Source: Welwitschia mirabilis
Taxonomy: Eukaryota; Gnetophyta; Gnetopsida; Welwitschiales
Assembly: GCA_051453625.1 (NCBI GenBank)
Contig: JBOZIK010000001.1
Coordinates: 83,568,001 to 83,619,190, forward strand
DNA: 51,190 nt
Reading direction: 5' to 3'
In this document: positions 1 through 12,489 of the stretch, in pieces
Layout of the letters: the number at the start of each line of letters is the position of its first letter
Numbering within the stretch: position 1 is the stretch's first letter
Program-made: the position numbers and the translations under genes
Notes under the pieces: model-generated
The model's input: the letters and a program-made list of their open reading frames with translations, nothing else
Told to the model about the DNA's origin: nothing
Databases searched by the model: none

Positions 1-2037
1 TTCCATGATTATCACATCAATGGGATAGCAAGCCTCTTCTATTTGAATTGCCAAATCTTTGATTATGCCTATTGGTCTCTTAATTGATGTATCTGCTAAT
101 TTTAAGATAAGCTAGGTAGGCTCTATTCTATCTTTTAAACCAAGCCTCTTAAAATATAAAGTCGCATAATGTTCACACTTACTCGAATGTTAATTAATGC
201 TTTTCTTATTTTTTAATTTTCCTCTACTATAACATTCACCATTGCTTATTCTGGATCTTTAAATTTTGGTAATTTTTGTAATACTAAGTTCATGAGGGAT
301 TAGGCAAGAAAGACCTTACTAGGAATGACTCTTTTTTGTTTTCTTCTTATCAAGTCTTTCCATAGTTTTGCATATCTCAAATTTTCTTGTAAAACTTTCC
401 AAAAAGAAAGACTTATTCTTACATTTTTTATTAATGCTTTTAAATGATTATTGAAAGTTGATTTTTTGTTAAGCCTATCAAGCCATGAGGAGCTGGATTT
501 TTCTTCTTCTTCTTACCAAGGGAAGGAAAGTGGTAACCATCTAAAATTTCAACATCATCATCCTCTTCCTCTTCATTATTGTGGGAGGTAGATGATTTAC
601 ATGGGGGGAGGGTTTGTTTCTTAAACACTTCTTGTCACAACCTTACAATCTTTTCTTAACTCATTTGGTTTGTGTAAAGGATGTGTGGCTAAAGTTCCTT
701 GAGGTTTATGGTTTGCTAATAAATTTTATTGAAGGACACTTAACAAGTTATCTATTTTAGCATTTTTTATCTTTTTTGTTTTTCTCATTTCATCTATAGA
801 GTTTGCAAGAGGATCATTTAGATGTTAAATGAACTTGGTTGGTAATATGTGCTTTGGTTTCTAAAAGGTTGATGATTGTTTTGGAAATAAGGGTTCAACC
901 TATGTTGTGCTTGATTTTGGTTTTGGAAGTTTTGAGATGGTTAACTAAAAGTAAAAAATTCCTCTCGGATTCTCTCTTTATAATTTGGTAAAAGAGGACA
1001 ATTTATGGTAACATGATAGTTGTCCCCACATAAATCACATGATTGCATAACATTTCTCTTAGTGGTGTTTTTAGCATCTACAATCATTTCTGTGTATTTC
1101 TCTAAGGTTGTTGTAAATTCCTTTATAGGATTTAAAGGGTTATCTTGTATCTCTTTTTGCTTCACTTGTTTTAGTCCTTTGATAAGTTGGCCTACCGTTT
1201 GATTTTCTTTTGTTGTTGACCAAGTTTTACTAACCTCCATAATTTCTTCTAATTTTGTCTAGGCTTCATCTAAGGTCAAGTTCAAAAGATTTCCTTCACA
1301 AGTAAAATCTANNNNNNNNNNACTTTTGAAAAAGCATCTACTAGATTATAGTGGATTACTATAAAGAAATGCTCATATGTGGAGGCATAGTCTTCATTTA
1401 GATTTTGTTAAAAATTTGTTGCCTCCCATTTTCTTTTCCTTACAGTTTCTTCACTCATGAATCTTTTTATAAAGGTTTCTTGGATTTAATTCCATGTTTT
1501 AAGGCTTTTGTGGGGTAATGTTTTTAGCCATAATTTTGTCCTATCTTTTAAAGTCATGGGAAAGATCATTATGTATGTTCTATCTATTATTCTTTTCTTC
1601 TCATTTTCTGAGATGAAGATAAGTTACTCAATGTCTCCAATGTACTAAATAGGATACTCATTCTCTTCTCCACTAAAAATTGGATAAGCATGTAAATTTT
1701 TAAGTTCTACATTATCCCCCTAAGGTAAGTCAAATGGAGTTTGAATTTTTCTATTTTTGTTAGCTAATAATTCTCTTAAGGTGAGGTTGTCATTAGGGTT
1801 AGAAGTTCCTATGACTTATTTTTATTTTCAGAAAGTACTTAACATTGTATATTGATCTTCTCTTTCTATAGCTTTTTGGTTAAGAAAATCAGATTCAGAA
1901 AAAATAAATTTTAAAGGAGGATTGAGTGCACCTAGAGAGTGTTTTTCTGACTCTTTTTCTAAGATTACTAGTCCTTCTTTGAGGTTCTGCTCTATTAGCT
2001 TCGTTTCTTTGAGATATTTCTTCTCCAGATTTACCAT
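1..2037 (-). pseudogene. Athila/Tat-like Ty3/gypsy gag-protease region, decayed, cut by window edge
   Basis: Read on the minus strand this is the gag and gag/protease linker of a Ty3/gypsy LTR retrotransposon. Gag would form the cytoplasmic particle and bind element RNA. It probably starts at the ATG at 2037, which opens 69 residues rich in Lys/Glu. A CCHC zinc knuckle lies at 998-1039 (CDLCGDNYHVTINC, all four ligands present). An acidic Glu/Asp run at about 530-585 precedes a linker whose frame matches the protease-proximal segment at 24615-24815 (same SKVFLAQS motif). Stops and frameshifts separate these pieces, and a 10-base N run lies inside. The protease and the rest of pol would be left of the window. 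The leader, primer site and 5' LTR follow to the right in correct order, which supports the call. Clade is inferred from the primer site and from the better preserved relative at 15.8-27.6 kb. Confidence 0.85.
1312..1321. other. Assembly gap, 10 N
   Basis: Short run of N in gag of the left gypsy element. Confidence 0.98.
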
Positions 2038-2474
2038 ATCATAGCATCCTGCAAATAGAAGATAATAGAAAATAGATCATAAATAACATACTTTCATCCT
2101 GTATGTCGTGTGGATAACAGAAGAGAAAACACATAAAGAAAAAATCAGAAAAAATAGAAACAGAACCAAGATGCAAACAAAAAATGATAAAAACACAGAA
2201 AAACATCGGTTTTCTAATTTATCATCTAGACGTCACATGCAATGATAGATATCAATTTGTTGTAGAAAACTTAAAAAATCTAAAATAAAATAAAAAATTA
2301 AAAAAATACAACTGTCATCCCTATCGCCGCATAGACGAAAAAGTGGATGACTACAATTTCTGAAACATAGCATACATAGAAAACCTATATATGTAATAGA
2401 ATACTAATACTAAATATACAAATATCCAGAATACTTATCTAAATGATGATAACCTTTATATTCCTTAATAACCT
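2038..2474 (-). other. Untranslated leader of the left minus-strand gypsy element
   Basis: A-rich sequence between the primer site and the gag start, with no convincing coding frame. Its position fits the 5' leader of the element whose gag begins at 2037. Confidence 0.6.
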
Positions 2475-2492
2475 TCCTTGGTAATAGCACCA
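2475..2492 (-). promoter_or_regulatory. Primer binding site, tRNA-Asp type, decayed
   Basis: On the minus strand the bases after the LTR end read TGGTGCTATTACCAAGG. This aligns with the tRNA-Asp complementary site known for Athila/Tat elements (family starts TGGCGCCGTTGCC) with mostly C-to-T and G-to-A changes. A better preserved version is at 39318-39335. It would prime minus-strand cDNA synthesis. Confidence 0.7.
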
Positions 2493-2495
2493 ATT

Positions 2496-3602
2496 TGTTG
2501 CATGCCTTAACATTTAAACAGATTTTATCATTAGTAATTAAAATAGATACTATGCATAATACATCATGCTATAATAATGGGAGTGACCTAAATGTCATAT
2601 CTCGTTAAAGTCTACCCGTAAGAAAACTTAGGTTGCTTTTGAAAATAATCTTAGTAATCAGAAATAATAAATAATAAAGCAAGAAATTAAACTATCATAC
2701 AAAGTGCAATATGCATTCTAGACTAACATGTAATGCAAATGAATCCTAGCCCTACTTTTACTCTTCAGCCCTAATAAGAGTTGCCCTTGATAATCTATAT
2801 CACCTTAGAAATTGTCACTAGGTCTAGAGTAATATTAGAGTATAAGGGATATAAGAAATCTATAATACAATTAAATACAAACATAAAAATAAAACTAAGA
2901 TTTTATATTAAAATTAATAATCATCTAGATTACAAAATAGCTGGGTTTCAATAAAAGATACTTAACCCTTTACTAAGTGCTCATCTTTTTGTAACTCATA
3001 AGGATGGATCTCTCACCCTTTGGTCTCCTGTAATGAAAATCTCTGATGCATCGAAGATAGATAAGAGTTGAGGAGAAGACTTATATTTATTGACTCAAAA
3101 TATTGAAATAAAATTAATAGAAAGGTGTAAGAAAAACTCTAGTCACCATGTAGAGAAAAATTAGAATAAGTGGTAAAAGTTTAGGTGAAAATTCAGTGCA
3201 GACATTGTAATCACTATCATCTGTATTATCATCCAGATAATAGAATAGATGATGTCAACTTGCAGTTAAATCTTCATCTACTACCAGTCTGACTGTCCAT
3301 TAGACTTATCATAATCTTGTTGACTAGTCGTCTGCACTAAAGTCCAGATGATTATCTAGACGATGGTCTTCCATGAATCTTTAATTGGTCCAGTAGCCTT
3401 GTTGTTTGCAGGAAATTATCATCCAAAATACTGTTTATTCATTTTTGCATAGAATGCTTATAATTTATTTAGAAAATTGCATATTTTCATTATTTTCATT
3501 CTGGTTCTCCCTTATCATGAAAACCAAGCATTTATCTACTAATTTACCTACAAAACAACTTAGAATATCCTATCAAATACATCTAAGTTGACGGTGCAAT
3601 AG
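2496..3602 (-). repeat. 5' LTR of the left Athila/Tat-like element
   Basis: About 1.1 kb, minus orientation. Its inner edge carries TG...CA-type ends next to the primer site at 2475-2492. The outer edge at about 3602 reads TATTGCACCGTC on the minus strand, equivalent to TGTTATGATGCC at 29170, so the terminal TG is mutated. A block at about 3000-3070 ('ggatctctcaccctttgg') is shared with five other LTRs in this window (near 3990, 16100, 29750, 33930 and 38810). It abuts the next LTR without a spacer. Edges are good to a few bases. Confidence 0.8.
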
Positions 3603-4689
3603 TTTCTAATTCTTTTATCATAAGAACTAACTCCTTATAATTCAGATCAATTAAGAAGAGTACTTAACTTGTTCCTAACCAACATGAACTATGAAATATA
3701 CTAATTAGAATAAGAAATACAATGTAAAATGGAAATTGAATAACAATGAAATCTAATACTAACTAAAATCAACCTTAATAGAGGTTGCCCTTATAATCTA
3801 AATAAATCATAGAACTGTTACTTAACTAAGATCAACTTAAACTATAAGGGACATCCATAGAATTTGAATGAAAAGATTAATTGTATTGATTTTAAAGTAC
3901 TTTACATCTACTTACAATATAATAATAACACCTTAATAGAAGAGACTTAGACTAACACTAAGGAAACTCCTTTCTTTAGTTACTAGATTGACCTCTTATC
4001 CTTCAATCTTTTATCACAAGCATATTAAGTATAAAAGATGAATTGGAAGTAAGGATAAGAGGGGGTATTTATAGTTTTACATTGAAAGTTATAGAAATAT
4101 AACCCTAAAAGTTGAAGAGAAAACCCTAATAGCCTAAGCGGGATGCATGACTCCATTATAAGATAATTCATTATCGCATATATAAAATAGTTGTCGTTTT
4201 GACTATCATGGGGATAATACTAGGGATTATGCCCCTTAACAATAGATAATTAATTTACTTCTAGCTCTATAATAGGCCTCATAGTTAGCTCTAGATGTAT
4301 CGTCATACCTTATGTCATGGGGACACTGATGGGGATGACACCTCCATAGAAAAAGGTGCTTCATTAATTTCAACCTCTAGTCCATGTTACTATTATGATA
4401 GGCAGGTATAGTGTTATTTTCCCCTCTATCATGAGGATGATAGTGAGGCTGAAACCCTTCCAAAGATCCTCGAGTAATTCAAATCAGCCTTCTTCATCAT
4501 TAATATTCCTCTAATATGCTATGTACTAAAACATGCCTAAAATACCTCCAATTATGCCAAGAATTATGTGTTTCTATAATCATCTCATCGACTCTCCATA
4601 ATCATCAGAATTACATCCAAACTTATATAAATATCCTGCAAAAGTATTCCAAATACATCATTAAATTCCTATAAATTGGTATTGTAACA
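3603..4689 (-). repeat. Older LTR of the same superfamily, probably truncated
   Basis: Minus-strand LTR related to 2496-3602: the outer end reads TGTTACAATACCAATTTA, followed by the same layout of blocks, including 'ggttgcccttataatc' near 3782 and the conserved block near 3985-4030. About 100 bases expected at its 3' end (left side) are missing beside 3602. No polypurine tract lies to its right, so it may be a solo LTR or a 5' LTR whose body was removed or displaced by the neighbouring insertion. Confidence 0.65.
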
Positions 4690-4759
4690 GTTAACAACAA
4701 AATGATATTCATTAGAAGCATAACCATGTAGGGGGATTTTGGAAAAGGGACTAACAACC
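4690..4759. other. Short spacer between LTR and LINE 3' end
   Basis: Seventy bases between the LTR outer edge and the inferred LINE 3' end. Nothing recognised. Confidence 0.4.
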
Positions 4760-4799
4760 ATGGTTTTCTTTATTTCCTTTTTAAAAGAAAGAAATAGGA

Positions 4800-7700
4800 T
4801 TATATTAAACTAGAAAATTACACAAGGGATCAAAAGCACCCTAGGTTAATGATAGAAATTAATCTATTCAACAAAAATAAGATTATTCTGCTATGAACAT
4901 AGAAACAGTATATAAATAGGATAAAATTAGAGGAAAAAATACCTTTAGAGATAAGAATAACTAACAAAAACTTGAAACTGAACTAGGAAGAAAACTTGAA
5001 AGGACTATATATTAACATTCCCTCTAGTGGGGAAGAGGTTACCATGATTATGCTCAAGAAATAATTATTCCATTTCATCTGATAATACCTTGAATGCCTA
5101 ATTAACATTCTTGAACTCTTTAACTTTTTCTTTATTTTTGTTTGGATTTAGTCTAGGTACTTTCTTTTGGTAGATAGACTTAATGGCTTGTGATTAAAAT
5201 CTATAAGAGATCCTCAAGATCAAGAAAATGGATTTTTTAGATTGTGTATTGTGGAAAGAATAACCTTTCGTTTTACAATGTTCATGTCTACGTCTTCATG
5301 AGTATCATGCTACCTCTCCTTTAATGAAAAATTCTAGGTTATCTCCTAGTTATGGCTAGGGCTACTTTAAGTTTAACAGGCCTCTTGAGCATGGTCTTGA
5401 GTTGTTTCTTTTGCTCCTAGGATTTAGTTGGAGGATTATCCTAAGATGTTTCTTCCTATGTTAGGGGCAAATTCACCTTTTCTATCTGAGATTCTGAGGG
5501 TGAAGTCATCCCTCTCTAAGAGTGACAACTTCATAACTTAGAATTCCCCTCAAAATAAGAGGCTTTGTTAGTTGTAGCTTTCTCTTTAATTTTCTCTCAG
5601 AAGGAGTCTCTTGAGGATAACATCATCAAGGAGGAGAAGGAGGAGAAGGAGGAGGAGGAGGGGTCTCTATTGCCCTAAGCTCCCTTGCTATCATCTAAAG
5701 GGTTATTATTAATCCTAAATATCTTTCTAAATCTTTGTAATGTAAGGCATGGATAAAGAAGTAAGGAAGATTAATCCAATGCCCTAGGTCTAGAGTTTTA
5801 AGAAACGCAAAATATAAGCTTGATAATTTCAAGCAGCAATCACACTGGATGAAATAAGGATCTACCATTTTAACTCCTAATCCCCATTGTTCTCTACTCC
5901 TAAGAGGAATTCTTTCACCTATTACTAATATGTTTAAGAGGTAAGAAAGTAAGGTTTCTATGATTTTGATAGAGATTCTTCTAAAAGTAGTTATCTTCCC
6001 TCTCCATCTTCTATAAAATAAGACAATATTAGTCCCTGGTTCTTTTTGAGCTTATGTAGAAGGGCTTTCCATTCCAATGCCTATACCTTATCCTAACTCT
6101 TAGGGCACCCCTCAAACAAACCAAGGTATGATAGTTCTATAATACAAGTTGCTCCCATGGCTTCTTTAATTTGTAAGTAATATCATTTAATTCTTTTGAT
6201 TGTATTTATTATAAAGGGAAGGGGTTCTATTGAAAATTAACTCATTTCATGTATGTCATATCTACTAGAAAGTTAATGGAATTCCATATTTCTTGCATAC
6301 ATCATATACGTTGTAGTACTTGTAATAACTCATTATGATTATCATTAATTCAATGCTCTGCTTACATTGGTCGAAGAAGTGATTCGTATCTTTATGATAA
6401 GACTAATATATTGGTCATGCAGAGTCAACTTGAAAGCCCCTCTTGAGCAACTAGTCTCTTATAAGGATTCTATTGTGTTTCTTTAGCTATTAGAATATCT
6501 TAATTTTATTTGGTATTTGATCCTTCTAAAACTTCTTACTAGTGTTATCTTTTCCATGTTTTTTTTTTGAGGATCTACTTAGTAGTATCTTCATTGTATA
6601 TGTTTAAATATATCAAGTTTCTTCTATCTTTGATAAGGTTCTTTCTTAGTTAAGATTCCCCCTTTCTAATGTTTTAATTAGGATACTTGTAATTATTAGA
6701 TTATTCCATGAGTGCCTTTTCTTAGAAGGTCTTTTGTGGACTTGGTGTTCTCCTATGAGAAGACAGTTTTCTACCCTATGGATAGCCCAATCTCTAAACT
6801 TCCTAGGATAAGCTATAGTCTCTCATTTACAGAGATAGATGTGGTTTTGGTCTTTTCCTATTGACCAAATGAATTCCCTCAAAATTCCATTGATTTTTTG
6901 ATAATATTATTTAGAGGAACAACAATGGATGTAATGTATCTAAAAGAAGAAATTAGATACAAGTTTGCTAGAATGGTCTTTTCTTTGGAAGAAAGAAAGT
7001 TATTCTACTAGGTGTTGCATCATCTCTATATAGATTCTAAAATGTAGTTCTAGGTAACAGTCTTATACCAATTCCATAGAGGGATTCCCAGGCAGATGTC
7101 TTGAAGTTCTCCCATTTTGGTATTCAATGTTCTAGCAATTTTGCTCCCTCTAATGATGCTTCTATTAATGATATTAATTATATATTTATTCTAATTGATC
7201 ATAGGCTTATGGATTCTACAAAACAATTTATAGAGTTTTTGATGACTCTTACTTACTGACATAAGGCTTTGATCATGATAATTGTATCATCTCCATAGTG
7301 GTTATTAATGAATGTTTGACCTTGTATCTTAATGTCAGTTACTCCATTAAGAAATCCTTGTAAGACATTTATAACGAATAGAAAAAGATGTAGGGATAAA
7401 TAATCCCATTGTCTTAATCCTCAATCTACTTAAAAAAAACTTGGATCTGTGAGTGTTAACTTTTACTATAAATTTAGCTGAAGCTTACATTTCTAATCAT
7501 AGGTTGATGATGACTTTATTAAATTTAGTTTTCCTTAGAATACAACATAATGCTTATTAACTAATAGAATCATAAGCTTTCACTATGTCTAATTTACCAA
7601 TAAGAAGGAGAATTTATGCTTTTTAATGGAATGAATGATTTTGTGGATCAAGAGAATTTGATTCTGAATGTACCTAGATAGGATGAAGCCAGATTATTTC

Positions 7701-9230
7701 TTGAAGATAACCTTCAGGAGCAGGGAGGCAATACAACCCATCATTATTTTCATAAAGATCCTAAAAATAACATTGTAAATACCTAAAGGTCTAAAGTCTT
7801 TTAATTTATTGGCATCCCTTTTTTTGGAGATGAGTATAATCCTAGTTCTATTTATTTGCATGGGGATGCATTTATTATGTAGAATAACTTGTATAACATC
7901 ATGAAGGTTATCCCCTAATATAGAAAAGTAAGACTTAAAAAGTTTTATTGGTTAACTATATAGTCCTGGAGCTTTATTATTCTTCATTGATCTCATTACT
8001 AACTAAATTTCTTCTATGTTTAGAGGTTTAGTAAGGTCGAAATTATCCTCATTACAGATTCTTTTATCTTCTGGAAAAATATCAGGATCGATACTATCCT
8101 ACTTCCACATTATTTTTTTAACTACCTAGTCTTTAATGATTAGTCTTCTGGTTTTGTTATCTTCTCTATGCTAGTTGGCATGATGAAAAAAGCTTGGTGC
8201 ATTTTTCACCTTATTTAACTACTTAATCCTTTATTTTTCTCTCCAGTAACTTTCCTTATCTATATTTATCTTCTAGAGTTTTATGAAACATTGATATTCC
8301 CTATTATGGAGGTTGTCTTAGTGTCCTCCCTCTTCTTACTTAGTTTGAATTCTCTATATCTCTTCTTTTATATTCTTTTTTAATTAAAATATTTTCTTAT
8401 CCTTCTTTCTCTAATCCTTTAGATGAGATTTTAGGATGTTTAAGCCTCTATAGAGAACAGTAAGTGGATGAATGATGTTGTATTGATCCATAATTTTTTA
8501 ACTAGCATTCTAGTTTCTATCCTTATAATCTAATAGTGTTCCATTATAAAAGGGATTCTAGGATGTGTTATCATCCTATTTTGTATTTGATTGGGTGGTG
8601 ATCCAAGGCTATTCTCTTTAGTTCATGATGTCTAATTAGAAGCTTTACTATATTCTTTTGAGCAAGAATTCTGTCAATCTTTGACATAACCTAATTTTTT
8701 CCTATCCTTCTATTGGACTAGATGTATTTATAACCTACAAGTGGAATATTTAAAAGGGTGTTCTGCATCATGAAGTTTGAATTTCAGCCCCTCTACTATT
8801 CTTATGTTTTCCTCTTATTTTCTTCCAATGGCATAAGCATTGATTAAAGTCCCTTACTATTAGTCACTTAGACTTATCTATCAATATCCACTATAAATCC
8901 TCTAATGTGGAGGCCTTATTTAGGTTGTTTTAAGGGGTATACATGTTTACTATAATTCATCCTTCTTCCTTTACAAAAATATATGGTTCTTACTACTATT
9001 GACTAATTTTACCTCCTTATTCATGAGATTCATGAGGTCTTTTGAGTTTTCTTGAGTTGCAAAAGTGAAAATGTTCCACTGTTACCCTAGATTCTCGAGT
9101 TTCATGTCATATTACATTTTTATTTCTGATAAAAAAACTAATATAATATTAAATTAACTAATAGGATTTCTTAGGGTATTTGTCTTATAGAATGACCTAA
9201 TCTCTTACAATTTCAAGAGAGACAATCCAT
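4800..9230 (-). pseudogene. LINE ORF2: endonuclease and reverse transcriptase, broken
   Basis: Minus strand, starting at ATG 9230 (MDCLS*NCKRLGH; the stop falls where the family has Trp in the N-terminal SWN motif of the AP-type endonuclease). Endonuclease traces run to about 8600, for example VNMYTPLKQP near 8930. Reverse transcriptase is clear at 7270-7450: GLRQWDYLSLHLFLF (family GLRQGDPLSP) followed by HYGDDT at 7283-7303, the catalytic YADD-type box. The protein would nick the target and reverse-transcribe LINE RNA there. Distal parts (4.8-7 kb) are too decayed to place a zf-RVT or RNase H domain with confidence. A GGAGAA-rich tract lies at 5630-5662. Dozens of stops make it a pseudogene. 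Confidence 0.8.
5630..5662. repeat. Purine-rich GGA/GAA microsatellite-like tract
   Basis: Imperfect GGAGAAGGA units on the plus strand inside the decayed LINE ORF2. Confidence 0.75.
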
Positions 9231-9299
9231 TAAGTCTATTTTTTCCCCTTTTTTGACACTCCTTGATCTTTTTTCAGAGTGTTCTTGATGGTAGCTTGG

Positions 9300-10338
9300 G
9301 AGCTATTGGCCATGTTTTTTTTAGTTTCCCTTTTTTAAAGGATTCTATTACTAGGTCTTCCTCTCATCTGAGCTTCAACATCATTTTCCTTGTTTATGTT
9401 TATTAGATTTTAGGATTACTATGTATTCTCTTCTTCAATAAGAGGTTGGAAAGATTTATATTTTCTCTCTCATTTCTTCTTTTTCTTGTTTTCCTTGGGA
9501 AAGACTATAGTATTCTTTACCATTTTCTCCTTCTTATGTTTATGCTAACAATTGCTTTGATTGTACCTGGTCTTTCCACAAAAAAAACATATTTTCTTTT
9601 GTTTTTCTTCAATATTAATAAGCCTTTTTTTGCATTCTTCCTTTACATGGTCCATTCTTCCATAATGGAAACATCTCCTTTTATTAGTCATGCACCTCCC
9701 TGAGATGTGTCCTTACTTCCCACATATTTTACATTAAACTAGGAGGAGATTCTCATTGATAACTTTAAGTTCATATGTTTCCCATTTAGATTTGAACTTA
9801 ACAAATTGTATATCTTTTATATCTTCTAAGCTCATCTAGATGCAAAATCTTATAAGATCCAACCTTGTCTACTTAATGGTTATTCTAGCCATCTTTATTA
9901 GTTCACCAAAGTAAGATGTAATTTACTTTAGAAAATATTTATTCCAAATCTTTAAAGATAACTTATGTATACAAATCCATATTGGTAGTTTTCTAAATAG
10001 GTTCGGGTTTGATTATGCCCCTAGCATTCATTTGACTAGGGTTAGTCCCCTTACTTTAAAAAACTAATATTCTATTATAATGACCTCATCTTGGTTTCGT
10101 TTGTTATCTAGCTTAAAAAATACTATTCCTTCTGACATGGCTATGACTTCAACTTTATTAACTACCATTAATTTTGTTGCTATTCATTCTCCGATGAGAT
10201 CAAGTTTGGCTCTTGGACTAGATGAAACAACTTGCTAATTAAACTATATTGGATTTTCTTCTCTATTTCCAAATAAGTACCCTCATCTATGTCTAAGACT
10301 AGGGTTTTTCTTTCCTAAGAGAAGTAGGTCTTATTCAT
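9300..10338 (-). pseudogene. LINE ORF1: DUF4283-like domain plus three CCHC zinc knuckles, broken
   Basis: The minus-strand frame starts at ATG 10338 (MNKTYFS then a stop) and can be followed, with stops and shifts, through a DUF4283-like region (about 9750-10200; pieces such as SEGIVFFKLDNKRNQDEV and PIWICIHKLSLKIWNKYF). Three zinc knuckles follow at about 9575-9745: CKICGK*GHISGRC (all ligands, one internal stop), CFHYGRMDHVKEEC (second Cys changed to Tyr) and CFFCGKTRYNQSNC (His changed to Tyr). In plant L1 elements this protein binds element RNA in the ribonucleoprotein particle. The order DUF4283 then knuckles, just upstream of the endonuclease ORF, makes the assignment firm; the protein is not functional. 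Confidence 0.8.
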
Positions 10339-10599
10339 TTTATGGAATAAGCCTCTTTTTACTTGCTAAATCAAATCAATGGAGAAATAACAAAAAAATA
10401 TCACAACTTACCTATAGCATATTTGTGAGGTGGTTGATACTGTCCCCTAGGCACTGTAGCTTTCTAGAATTGAAACTACCCTTTCTGATCTGAAGCCTTC
10501 TAAATCCTAGCTTCCTCCTATGCTTTAGCAAACCTCTCCCAATTTTTATATTAAAGCTTTGGGTGTTCATTAATATCATAGCTTATTAATTAGTAGGTA

Positions 10600-12474
10600 A
10601 AAAGTAGTAATATTCTTTAAAGCCTACAATTGCGTTATAATTCTAAAAATGTAAAAATAATAATTTTTCTAATGTGTAATAATTTTTAAGAAATTTATTT
10701 ATTAAAACATGTTACAAAATAAATGCAAAATTCAATAAGCAATTAATTTATATTTCTATAAGTAATAGTTATAATATCTATAAACTTGAGAATCCTAAGT
10801 TGTATGAAATTAAATAATTGTTCAAAAGCATCTTTAATTATTTAAAAACTGAAATTATTTTAAAAGTTATTTTATTGCAATGTGGTAAGACTATAATTTT
10901 TAGAAAATTTGATAGTTTATAGACTTAAATCATAACCTTAGAAATAATCTTTTTAGAATTTTAAGATATCTTAAGTTAGTTGCTAATGATCTTATTATGA
11001 TTCTAATTTATGAAAAACTATTGTGATTTATTTTTCTTTATAATTAAGTAATTACTAATTTTTAATTATGATGTGATCCCAAAAACATTATAATTAATGT
11101 TTTAAATTATAGAAAAATTATCACATAAACTTCTATAGGAAATTTAAGTATATAATATAAGTTACTATTAGTAGATTTAGGTTACACTACTAAAAAATAA
11201 TATTTTATTATAAAAATACATCTTTTACCTTTTTTGTTTATCTTACTTTAAATGTGCATGATTACAAGATTTTTAACCTTAGTAGTTTAAGTAACATAAA
11301 TAGTCCTTAGTCTATTAGTAATTTTTTTGACTTGTAATATAGCCCTGTGAGTGTTAGATAAAGTATTATGTCTTTATAATCATGCTTAAGCTATACTTTC
11401 TTTTGTTTATCTTCATCACATAAATACATGGAGATTGTTATACAAGCATCAAATAATAATTCTAGAACTGACATAGTTTTACGTATGAATTAGTTTGTTT
11501 AAATACATTATTAAGATGTGATTTAATGCATTTTAAATTTTATTTATTACTGAAAAAGGGAAAAAATAATATTTCCTTTATTTAAATTTTTATTACTATA
11601 ATAATCTAGTATGCTTGTTTTCTCTTTTATGATTTTTTAATAAAATAAACCTAATGATGATTAGAATTATTACAACTAGCTAAATAATATATTAAAAATA
11701 TTGATATTAGTTAAAGTTGTATGCATGCATTTATATAATGTATTCAACAAATAGGACTAAATCAAGATAATCCTAATAATGATCATTTACATACTTGGAT
11801 TTCATCACCAAGGTGAATTGCATTACATTTTTTTATAATATCTTTCTAAAAGTGGATTGGGTTAATACTCTCCTGCTCTCTCCATGTATGAACTTAATTT
11901 AACTTAATATCTTAAGACTTTGGCATTAATGGATTATGTCGCATCATCCAAATATGTTTTAAAGAAGTAAGGGTTATTTATAAACATGCATCCATCTTAT
12001 GTATCACTTATCACTTGTATTGTGGGCATATTGAGGTGAAGTGTAAGCTTAGGGAGTTGAGCCCAGCTATGTTTGTATAGTTTAAAACTTGAAGTAGAAT
12101 CAACGCATATTTGAAGGATTGTTAGATATCAAGTTAGAATTCCATTAATAGGAGTTATAATATCTTATGATATTAGTTAAGTATTATCCTTAAACTTATT
12201 CATGTATGTTTATAACAAGTTTACATCTCCTCAACTATTTACAAGTTATCTTTCTATGTGATAATAAACTAGGAAGAAATGGAGGATACAAACTTATAAA
12301 ATAGCTATTTGTTATAAAAAAATAACTTAATAATTAATTATACATAAATATATAATTATAATATGATTTATTTTTCTCAAAATATAAAAATACCAATAGA
12401 GAAATAAGTAAAATTTAATATTAGATTCTTCTGTATCTATTAGGTATTAGGGTAGGTAAAAATAAAAAGTTACA
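10600..12474 (+). repeat. 5' LTR (3' part certain, start undefined) of a chromovirus-like gypsy element
   Basis: The right edge is set by 'aaagttaca' at 12466-12474 followed three bases later by a primer site. A TATA-like 'ttatttataaa' near 11970 could be the LTR promoter. The sequence is extremely AT-rich with no coding frame. The left edge was not identified; it must lie right of the LINE 5' end at about 10545. Confidence 0.5.
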
Positions 12475-12477
12475 TAT

Positions 12478-12489
12478 TGGTATTAGAGC
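12478..12489 (+). promoter_or_regulatory. Primer binding site, initiator-Met tRNA type
   Basis: TGGTATTAGAGC differs by one C-to-T change from the iMet site TGGTATCAGAGC used by many plant gypsy and copia elements. It follows the LTR end by three bases, and gag/pol follow downstream on the same strand. Confidence 0.75.

Larger units (their letters stand above)
4760..10545 (-). mobile_element. Nearly full-length plant L1-type LINE (non-LTR retrotransposon)
   Basis: Minus-strand LINE of about 5.8 kb with components in L1 order: a G/A-rich 5' leader (10339-10545), ORF1 with DUF4283-like and zinc-knuckle parts, ORF2 with apurinic endonuclease and reverse transcriptase, and a 3' end near 4760. 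The 3' end reads, on the minus strand, a tract like 'ctttcttttaaaaagg' followed by A-rich sequence, as is usual for plant LINE tails. Both ORFs carry many stops and frameshifts, so it is dead. No clear target-site duplication was found, and the outer edges are inferred from composition, good to tens of bases. Confidence 0.8.

Noticed and set aside
1020-1202. 60-codon plus-strand frame
   Set aside because: Shadow of the gag zinc-knuckle frame on the opposite strand.
9446-9703. 85-codon hydrophobic plus-strand frame
   Set aside because: It is the reverse complement of LINE ORF1; its Phe/Leu richness comes from A-rich codons on the other strand.
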